From Porites lobata (Eukaryota; Cnidaria; Anthozoa; Scleractinia; Poritidae), in assembly GCA_942486035.1 (NCBI GenBank), contig CALNXK010000130.1, positions 175,001 to 239,000 on the forward strand: DNA of 64,000 nt, given 5' to 3'. The notes beneath the pieces are model-generated. The model was not told the origin of the DNA. It searched no databases and worked only from the letters and a program-made list of their open reading frames with translations. Numbering within the stretch: position 1 is the first letter of the stretch; each line of letters begins with the position of its first letter. Shown here in pieces: positions 12,601 to 22,800 of this stretch. The position numbers were made by a program, and so were the translations under genes.

Positions 12601-15600
12601 TTTTTTTGTTCAGAAAGGCTTGTTTGCTATATAAAACGTCGAAAATCGTTTTTTCACGATTTATTTTCACGATCTATGACATGGGAATACAGGGGGTTAC
12701 AAGGGGTTACAGGGGGTTACAAGGGGTTACAAGGGGTTACAGGGGGTTACAAGGGGTTACAAGGGGTGACAGGGGGTGACAAGGGGTTACAGGGGGCTAC
12801 AAAGGATTATAGAAACTTTTTTCTAACTAGAACGTTCCCAGATACTTTTTCTTGGTCTATTTTGCATAAAAATCAAAGTTGAAGAAATCTCTAATTTTTT
12901 TATCAAAATGATGGACTAACCCCTTTGGAAAAATTCTAGTTTTGCGCTTTTCCTAAACAGTTGTTTTTATAGTCTTTAAAGGCTTCTTTTTTATCTAGAA
13001 CGTCAGCAAATACTTTTTCTCGATCTATTTTTGATAAATACAAAAGGTGAAAAAACTTCAACTTTTTGACCAAAATCATGGACTATCCCCTTTGCAAAAA
13101 TGCCAATTTTGCCTTCTTTTTAAATCCCTGTTTATATTGTCTAGAAAGGCTTGTTTTCTAACCAGAACGTCACCAAATACTTTTTCTGGGTGTATTTTGC
13201 ATAAAACGAAACGTTCACAAAATTTCCAATTTTCGACCAAAACCATGGACTAACCCCTTTGCAAAAATGCCAATTTTGTGGTTTTTTTTTCAAACCGATT
13301 TTTTTTTTGTTCTGAAAGGCTTGTTTGCTATATAAAACGTCGAAAATCGTTTTTTCACGATTTATTTTCACGATCTATGACATGGGAATACAGGGGTTAC
13401 AAGGGGGTTAAAGGGGTTACAAGGGGTTACAAGGGGTTACAAGGGGTTACAAGGGGTTACAAGGGGTTACAAGGGGTTAAGGGGTTACAAGGGGTTACAA
13501 GGGGTGACAGGGGTGACAAGGGGTTACAGGGGGGCTACACAAAGGATTATAGAAACTTTTTTCTAACTAGAACGTTCCCAGATACTTTTTCTTGGTCTAT
13601 TTTGCATAAAAATCAAAGTTGAAGAAATCTCTAATTTTTGATCAAAACGATGGACTAACCCCTTTGGAAAAATTCTAATTTTGCGCTTTTCGTAAACAGT
13701 TTTTTTTATAGTCTTTAAAGGCTTCTTTTTTTTATCTAGAACGTCAGCAAATACTTTTTCTCGATCTATTTTTGATAAATACAAAAAAGGTGAAAAAAAC
13801 TTCAACTTTTTGACCAAAATCATGGACTATCCCCTTTGCAAAAATGCCAATTTTGCCTTCTTTTTAAATCCCTGTTTATATTGTCTAGAAAGGCTTGTTT
13901 TCTAACCAGAACGTCACCAAATACTTTTTCTGGGTGTATTTTGCATAAAACGAAACGTTCACAAAATTTCCAATTTTCGACCAAAACCATGGACTAACCC
14001 CTTTGCAAAAATGCCAATTTTGTGGGTTTTTCAAACCGATGTTTTTTTTTGTTCTGAAAGGCTTGTTTGCTATATAAAACGTCGAAAATCGTTTTTTCAC
14101 GATTTATTTTCACGATCTATGACATGGGGAATACAGGGGATTACAAGGGGTTACAGGGGGTTACAAGGGGTTACAAGGGGTTACAAGGGGTTACAAGGGG
14201 TTACAAGGGGTTACAAGGGGTGACAGGGGGTGACAAGGGGTGACAGGGGGTGACAAGGGGTTACAGGGGGCTACAAAGAATTATTGAAACTTTTTTCTAA
14301 CTAGAACCTTCCCAGATACTTTTTCTTGGTCTATTTTGCATAAAAATCAAAGTTGAAGAAATCTCTAATTTTTGATCAAAACGATGGACTAACCCCTTTG
14401 GAAATATTCTAATTTTGCGCTTTTCGTAACCAGTTGTTTTTATAGTCTTTAAAGGCTTTTTTTTTATCTAGAACGTCAGCAAATACTTTTTCTCCATCTA
14501 TTTTTGATAAATAAAAAAGATAAAAAAACTTCAACTTTTTGACCAAAATCATGGACTATCCCCTTTGCAAAAATGCCAATTTTGCCTTCTTTTTAAATCC
14601 CTGTTTATATTGTCTAGAAAGGCTTGTTTTCTAACCAGAACGTCACCAAATACTTTTCCTGGGTGTATTTTGCATAAAACGAAACGTTCACAAAATTTCC
14701 AATTTTCGACCAAAACCATGGACTAACCCCTTTGCAAAAATGCCAATTTTGTGGGTTTTTCAAACCGATGTTTTTTTTTTGTTCAGAAAGGCTTGTTTGC
14801 TATATAAAACGTCGAAAATCGTTTTTTCACGATTTATTTTCACGATCTATGATATGGGAATACAGGGGGTTACAAGGGGTTACAAGGGGTTACAGTGGGT
14901 TACAAGGGGTTACAAGGGGTTACAGGGGGTTACAAGGGGTTACAACGGGTTACAAGGGGTGACAGGGGGTGACAAGGGGTTACAGGGGGCTACAAAGGAT
15001 TATAGAATCTTTTTTCTAACTAGAACGTTCCCAGATACTTTTTCTTGGTCTATTTTGCATAAAAATCAAAGTTGAAGAAATCTCTAATTTTTGATCAAAA
15101 CGATGGACTAACCCCTTTGGAAAAATTCTAATTTTGCGCTTTTCGTAAACAGTTGTTTTTATAGTCTTTAAAGGCTTCTTTTTTATCTAGAACGTCAGCA
15201 AATACTTTTTCTCGATCTATTTTTGATAAATACAAAAGGTGAAAAAAAACTTCAACTTTTTGACCAAAATCATGGACTATCCCCTTTGCAAAAAAATGCC
15301 AATTTTGCCTTTTTTTTTAAATCCCTGTTTATATTGTCTAGAAAGGCTTGTTTTCTAACCAGAACGTCACCAAATACTTTTTCTGGGTGTATTTTGCATA
15401 AAACGAAACGTTCACAAAATTTCCAATTTTCGACCAAAACCATGGACTAACCCCTTTGCAAAAATGCCAATTTTGTGGGTTTTTCAAACCGATGTTTTTT
15501 TTTTTTTTGTTCTGAAAGGCTTGTTTGCTATATAAAACGTCGAAAATCGTTTTTTTTCACGATTTATTTTCACGATCTATGACATGGGAATACATGGGAA

Positions 15601-18600
15601 TACAGGGGTTACAAGGGGTTACAAGGGGTTACAAGGGGGGTTACAAGGGGTTACAAGGGGTTACAAGGGGTTACAGGGGTTACAAGGGGGGTTACAAGGG
15701 GTGACAGGGGTGACAAGGGGTTACAGGGGGCTACAAAGGATTATAGAAACTTTTTTTTTTCTAACTAGAACGTTCCCAGATACTTTTTCTTGGTCTATTT
15801 TGCATAAAAATCAAAGTTGAAGAAATCTCTAATTTTTGATCAAAACGATGGACTAACCCCTTTGGAAAAATTCTAATTTTGCGCTTTTCGTAAACAGTTG
15901 TTTTTATAGTCTTTAAAGGCTTTTTTTTATCTAGAACGTCAGCAAATACTTTTTCTCGATCTATTTTTGATAAATACAAAAGATGAAAAAACTTCAACTT
16001 TTTGACCAAAATCATGGACTATCCCCTTTGCAAAAATGCCAATTTTGCCTTCTTTTTAAATCCCTGTTTATATTGTCTAGAAAGGCTTGTTTTCTAACCA
16101 GAACGTCACCAAATACTTTTTCTGGGTGTATTTTGCATAAAACGAAACGTTCACAAAATTTCCAATTTTCGACCAAAACCATGGACTAACCCCTTTGCAA
16201 AAATGCCAATTTTGTGGGTTTTTCAAACCTTTTTTTTTTTTTGTTTTTAGAAAGGCTTGTTTGCTATATAAAACGTCGAAAATCGTTGTTTCACGATTTA
16301 TTTTCACGATCTATGACATGGGAATACAGGGGGTTACAAGGGGTTACAGGGGGTTACAAGGGGTTACAAGGGTTTACAAGGGGTTACAAGGGGTTACAAG
16401 GGGTTACAAGGGGTGACAAGGGGTTACAGGGGTTACAAGGGGTTACAAGGGGTGACAGGGGGGTGACAAGGGGGTTACAGGGGCTACAAAGGATTATAGA
16501 AACTTTTTTCTAAGTAGAACATTCCCAGATACTTTTTTCTTGGTCTATTGTGCATAAAAATGAAAGTTGAAGAAATCTCTAATTTTTGATCAAAACGATG
16601 GACTAACCCCTTTGGAAAAATTCTAATTTTGCGCTTTTTGAAAACAGTTGCTTTTATAGTCTTTAAAGGCTTCTTTTTTATCTAGAACGTCAGCAAATAC
16701 TTTTTCTCGATCCATTTTTGATAAATACAAAAGATGAAAAAACTTCAATTTTTTGACCAAAATCATGGACTATCCCCTTTGCAAAAATGCCAATTTTGCC
16801 TTCTTTAAAATCCCTGTTTATATTGTCTAGAAAGGCTTGTTTTCTAACCAGAACGTCACCAAATACTTTTTCTGGGTGTATTTTGCATAAAACGAAACGT
16901 TCACAAAATTTCCAATTTTCGACCAAAACCATGGACTAACCCCTTTGCAAAAATGCCACTTTAGTGGGTTTTTCAAACCGATGTTTTTTTTTTTTTTGTT
17001 CAGAAAGGCTTGTTTGCTATATAAAACGTCGAAAATCGTTTTTTCACGATTTATTTTCACGATCTATGACATGGGAATACAGGGGGTTACAAGGGGTTAC
17101 AGGGGGTTACAAGGGGTTACAAGGGGTTACAGGGGGTTACAAGGGGTTACAAGGGGTGACAGGGGGTGACAAGGGGTTACAGGGGGCTACAAAGGATTAT
17201 AGAAACTTTTTTCTAACTAGAACGTTCCCAGATACTTTTTCTTGGTCTATTTTGCATAAAAATCAAAGTTGAAGAAATCTCTAATTTTTGATCAAAACGA
17301 TGGACTAACCCCTTTGGAAAAATTCTAATTTTGCGCTTTTCGTAAACAGTTGTTTTTATAGTCTTTAAAGGCTTCTTTTTTATCTAGAACGTCAGCAAAT
17401 ACTTTTTCTCGATCTATTTTTGATAAATACAAAAGGTGAAAAAACTTCAACTTTTTGACCAAAATCATGGACTATCCCCTTTGCAAAAATGCCAATTTTG
17501 CCTTCTTTTTAAATCCCTGTTTATATTGTCTAGAAAGGCTTGTTTTCTAACCAGAACGTCACCAAATACTTTTTCTGGGTGTATTTTGCATAAAACGAAA
17601 CGTTCACAAAATTTCCAATTTTCGACCAAAACCATGGACTAACCCCTTTGCAAAAATGCCAATTTTGTGGGTTTTTCAAACCGATGTTTTTTTTTGTTCT
17701 GAAAGGCTTGTTTGCTATATAAAACGTCGAAAATCGTTTTTTCACGATTTATTTTCACGATCTATGACATGGGAATACAGGGGGTTACAAGGGGTTACAG
17801 GGGGTTACAAGGGGTTACAGGGGGTTACAAGGGGTTACAAGGGGTTACAGGGGGTTACAAGGGGTTACAAGGGGTGACAGGGGGTGACAAGGGGTTACAG
17901 GGGGCTACAAAGGATTATAGAAACTTTTTTCTAACTAGAACGTTCCCAGATACTTTTTCTTGGTCTATTTTGCATAAAAATCAAAGTTGAAGAAATCTCT
18001 AATTTTTGATCAAAACGATGGACTAACCCCTTTGGAAAAATTCTAATTTTGCGCTTTTCGTAAACAGTTGTTTTTATAGTCTTTAAAGGCTTCTTTTTTT
18101 ATCTAGAACGTCAGCAAATACTTTTTCTCGATCTATTTTTAATAAATACAAAAGGTGAAAAAAACTTCAACTTTTTGACCAAAATCATGGACTATCCTTT
18201 GCAAAAATGCCAATTTTGCCTTCTTTTTAAATCCCTGTTTATATTGTCTAGAAAGGCTTGTTTTCTAACCAGAACGTCACCAAATACTTTTTCTGGGTGT
18301 ATTTTGCATAAAACGAAACGTTCACAAAATTTCCAATTTTCGACCAAAACCATGGACTAACCCCTTTGCAAAAATGCCAATTTTGTGGGTTTTTCAAACC
18401 GATATTTTTTTTTTTTTTTGTTCTGAAAGGCTTGTTTGCTATATAAAACGTCGAAAATCGTTTTTTCACGATTTATTTTCACGATCTATGACATGGGAAT
18501 ACAGGGGTTACAAGGGGTTACAGGGGTTACAAGGGGGGTTACAAGGGGTTACAGGGGGGGTTACAAGGGGTTACAGGGGGTTACAAGGGGTTACAAGGGG

Positions 18601-19796
18601 TGACAGGGGGGGGTGACAAGGGGTTACAGGGGCTACAAAGGATTATAGAACTTTTTTTTCTAACTAGAACGTTCCCAGATACTTTTTCTTGGTCTATTTT
18701 GCATAAAAATCAAAGTTGAAGAAATCTCTAATTTTTGATCAAAACGATGGACTAACCCCTTTGGAAAAATTCTAATTTTGCGCTTTTCGTAAACAGTTGT
18801 TTTTATAGTCTTTAAAGGCTTCTTTTTATCTAGAACGTCAGCAAATACTTTTTCTCGATCTATTTTTGATAAATACAAAAGGTGAAAAAACTTCAACTTT
18901 TTGACCAAAATCATGGACTATCCCCTTTGCAAAAATGCCAATTTTGCCTTCTTTTTAAATCCCTGTTTATATTGTCTAGAAAGGCTTGTTTTCTAACCAG
19001 AACGTCACCAAATACTTTTTCTGGGTGTATTTTGCATAAAACGAAACGTTCACAAAATTTCCAATTTTCGACCAAAACCATGGACTAACCCCTTTGCAAA
19101 AATGCCAATTTTGTGGGTTTTTCAAACCGATGTTTTTTTTTGTTCTGAAAGGCTTGTTTGCTATATAAAACGTCGAAAATCGTTTTTTCACGATTTATTT
19201 TCACGATCTATGACATGGGAATACAGGGGTTACAAGGGGTTACAGGGGGTTACAAGGGGTTACAAGGGGTTACAGGGGGTTACAAGGGGTTACAAGGGGT
19301 TACAAGGGGTGACAGGGGGTTACAAGGGGTTACAAGGGGTGACAGGGGGTGACAAGGGGCTACAGGGGGCTACAAAGGATTATAGAATCTTTTTTCTAAC
19401 TAGAACGTTCCCAGATACTTTTTCTTGGTCTATTTTGCATGAAAATCAAAGTTGAAGAAATCTCCAATTTTTGATCAAAACGATGGACTAACCCCTTTGG
19501 AAACATTCTAATTTTTCGCTTTTCGTAAACAGTTGTTTTTATAGTCTTTAAAGGCTTCTTTTTTTATCTAGAACGTCAGCAAATACTTTTTCTGGATCTA
19601 TTTTTGATAAATACAAAAGATGAAAAAACTTCAACTTTTTGACCAAAATCATGGACTATCCCCTTTGCAAAAATGCCAATTTTGCCTTCTTTTTAAATCC
19701 CTGTTTATATTGTCTAGAAAGGCTTGTTTTCTAACCAGAACGTCACCAAATACTTTTTCTGGGTGTATTTTGCATAAAACGAAACGTTCACAAAAA
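6635..19796. repeat. Satellite B: about 19 tandem units of roughly 0.7 kb
   Basis: The landmark AACTTCAACTTTTTGACC recurs near 6,692, 7,411, 8,083, 8,781, 9,490, 10,209, 10,907, 11,636, 12,354, 13,053, 13,797, 14,527, 15,247, 15,989, 16,739, 17,442, 18,162, 18,888 and 19,626, giving spacings of about 670-750 bp. Each unit has three related modules sharing GACCAAAA.CATGGACTA.CCCCTTTG, then TATTTTGCATAAAA, and a decamer block. Module sequence is almost identical between units (a 207-bp segment translates identically in most of them). Length differences come from decamer number and homopolymer runs. The array stops mid-unit at about 19,796. Apparent 60-115-codon ORFs on both strands are repeat by-products. 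Confidence 0.95.
7026..7163 (+). repeat. G-rich decamer block of satellite B (type example)
   Basis: Tandem GGGGTTACAA with interspersed GGGGGTTACA, then two GGGGTGACA variants and a closing GGGGGCTACAAAGG. Equivalent blocks begin near 7,747, 8,417, 9,119, 9,827, 10,547, 11,244, 11,973, 12,690, 13,391, 14,134, 14,863, 15,603, 16,327, 17,082, 17,776, 18,502 and 19,223. Decamer number varies between blocks. The plus strand always carries the G runs, giving regularly spaced GGGG tracts with 6-base spacers. Confidence 0.9.
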
Positions 19797-19874
19797 GAAC
19801 CTGGGAATGAGTGACTGGTCCGCCATCTTGGAAAATACCCAGAAGTCATTTGTGCGAGTTTCCCGCGTCCAAGG
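19797..19874 (+). promoter_or_regulatory. Presumed short promoter / 5' UTR with a YY1-like site
   Basis: The 78 bp between the end of satellite B and the first ATG contain CCGCCATCTTGG (19,820-19,831), which fits the YY1 recognition core often found near metazoan transcription starts. No TATA box is evident. Any further upstream promoter sequence would have to lie in the satellite itself. Function is inferred from position. Confidence 0.4.
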
Positions 19875-19889
19875 ATGGCTGAAAGAAAG
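19875..19889 (+). CDS. Exon 1 of the uncharacterised gene (MAERK)
   Basis: ATGGCTGAAAGAAAG followed by the donor GTAAGG. The ATG has good context (AAGG before, G after). It is phase 0 and joins exon 2 to give a continuous N-terminal domain. Too short to be detected without the splice reasoning. Confidence 0.6.
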
Positions 19890-22800
19890 GTAAGGAGTGT
19901 CGTGTTGCTTTTTTTTAAAGCAAAAACGTTGTTTTTATGCCCATCAGTGCTCTGTCGTTAACGTTCTAATAACATAAGGTATTTTTTTCGTTCAGTTTTG
20001 AGAAGAAATATTCGCACAAGAGCTCATTTAGATCAAAATTTACTTCCTACTTACCTGTCTTCAAAGTATGCCACCCTGCCTCAAGTTTTCGATACTCTGT
20101 GTTTATAGATTTGCTAGTATACTTCAAATGTTAAATTAAATGAAATTCTGGTCAATTTTGGACCCGAGTTACAAACATCAGTTCGATGAAAGCGGAATAC
20201 GACCTATTCCAGTCGTGGCATAGAAGATGAATCCAGAAACCTGTGCCAAATCTCACCAAATAATGACAGTAGTGCTTTATTAAATAATCTTATTTTTTGA
20301 TACTTTCTATGTCAATTTTTTAATAATTCTACCCTAAAAAATTTTTGTCTACAAGAAATACAATTTGGAGTGTTTTGAGAGGATCTTGTGTAATCGTTGT
20401 TTGTTCAAATCAGTGTTGTGCAGCTTTTGATATAGTGCTACTTTGTTCCAGGTTCTGGTTGAGTTTGGCGAAAGGCGTAAAGTTCTCTCTGTAGAAGAGG
20501 GCAACTGTATGGTTAAACTAATAAAGGATGCATTTGGAATTGAAGGCGAAATATTGTTACAGAAATTTGACAAAGAGTGGGAAGAATTTATTGATGTTGA
20601 TTCGAGTGCTGTTGTAGAAGACAAGTCAAAGTTGCGTGTCATTTCAAAGGTGTGCAATATGTGATAGGATTTGAATATTTAGCTATTGTTGTAGTTGATT
20701 TATAAAGTCTGTATGATTTTCTTTGTTTGATTGGCTGAATTAAGGAAGTAACTCCAATCAGAGACAGTCACAATGAAAGGGCTGCCAAATTTCCGAATGA
20801 TTTTTAGAAAAATATTTACTCATTAAAATATAATTATGTGGTATTTTGCTCTCTGGCCTCAATACATCTCTGTTGTTCACATTAACTGGGCAGTACCACT
20901 TCTATTGTGTGACAAACGCTAATTAACTTTGTTTGCTGATATATACAGCCGTCAAGCCATGTCCCAGCTGTTGAACCCACTATATGTGCGATATCAACAA
21001 CCACAGGTAATCAAATTTATTGACACCTTTCATACCAGACAAAAGCTTGAACATTTTTCTCTACTGAAGCTGTAAATAGATAGGCTTAGAAAATCTGTTA
21101 TTCTTCCGCCACCTTCGACGATCTGCACACTTCCACAGTTTCATGAATTTAGTAAAATAGAAGAAGGCTTATCAGGCATCTGCTAATGAAACATATTAGA
21201 TTACATATGCCAGTAGATAAAATAGTGCCATTATAGTAGTAGTGTTTATTCTTTTATATTTATAGTTTGCTCAGGAAGTCAATCAACACTTGTCATAAAC
21301 AATGGCAAGATAGGGATTGGCCCCAAAGTAAAGGTCAGTGATCCTTGTGAGTGTATTTTGTTCAATGGTAGTCTGGTTCAGTAATTTTATGGTTAATGAA
21401 GGAAATAATGCCCATGCCTGTCTGCAGCAAGTAATTACTAATAATGGCATTCCATTGTTATAAATTCAGCACTTTGAGTTTACTGAATCATGATTAATAT
21501 TCATACATGACTGTAAAGGACCTGTTTTCTCCATCAGTGTATATTGGTTTATATATTGAATTCTTAAAGTGAAATGTAAGTACAACAGATTTCAACATAG
21601 AAAATCACCTTCAAGAAGCGTCCTACTCCATGTTTCAGGATTAATAAACCAATAATATTTTATACATTTGGTATTCAAGTTATTTTGATACATTGAATTC
21701 TTGCATGGAGAAGTAATGGGGAAAAACAAAAATATCCATAAACTATTCATTTGTCAATACTGATCGGTATTTTGTTTTGTTGCTCTTATGCTGGGACTCT
21801 AGTTGTACTGTAAGAAGAAAAATATTTTCTCATCAAAATTGGTTAAAATGTGAAAATGAAGTGATTGATTGTCTTTTAATAGATAGTTCTTTTTGTTTGT
21901 GTCAAAGGTGACTGGACAGAGTACAAAAAATAGTCAACAGGTGATCAGTGCAGCCATGATATATGGAAAGGGCTCGTCAGACAAGGTGTTAACACCCTAC
22001 CAGATTTCAGTAAATGAGGCTGCAGGTAAACTGGCTCTTGAGAATCCTTCCCTGCTTGACCAAAGGGGTATCCTGTATGAGAAAGCCAAAGAGGCAGTAA
22101 GGGGTGATAGTTGCTTTGTGTTTAAGAAAGGAAAATCCCGATCAAAATCAGTTGAGGAAGTAGAACCAGTACCATCCAAGAAACAATATACCTCGGACAC
22201 ATTCAGAAAGGAACACACTGCCCAGCTTCTTGAAGACATAGAAGGAAAGCAGCAGCAACTGAAGTACAAACAGCTTCGTCAAAGTAAAGCACAGGCATCT
22301 AAAGACTGGGAGACGTGTGATAAGCTACAGAAGGAAATGGCCACATTAAGGAAGGAAGTTTTGAGGCCCAGAAAGAGCTTAAGTTGTTTCAAAGGAAAGA
22401 AAAGAAGTGTAAGTGGTACAAAAAAAAAAAAAAGGCAAACCAAAGCACTGGTGTCACAGTTTCGAATCAGGCCTCTATTGACGTTTACAGGAAAGGAACC
22501 AACAATAAAAAAGATGAATCCCAGTCAGGCCCCTGTGGTTCTATGGCAAGAAAGCTGTACCACTACACAGCCCGGCAGTCCTTCCATGGTTCCTGAGGCT
22601 TTAGACCAAGAAAGCAGTGGTCCTCATGTATCAGTGGCTTCAGGACAAGAGACTTTGAAGGCTACACAGCTCAGTAACAGTCCCCAAGTTTCTGTGGCAT
22701 CTGAGCAGGATTTTGTGGAAAGCCCCCTCAGGATATGTTGAGGGGGCCTGACAGTGACGTTATTTTGTTAAAGAGTTTTAAAGATTTGTCTTACTGTGTT

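Noticed and set aside
6686..19814. Repeated 68- and 71-codon ORFs in every satellite B unit, on both strands
   Set aside because: Identical because the DNA units are identical; overlapping on both strands, starting in module DNA with no protein-like features, and disrupted by homopolymer changes in several units.
22384..22596. Separate small gene in an alternative frame of exon 5
   Set aside because: Better explained as the true frame of the coiled-coil region after a single-base shift in the long exon.
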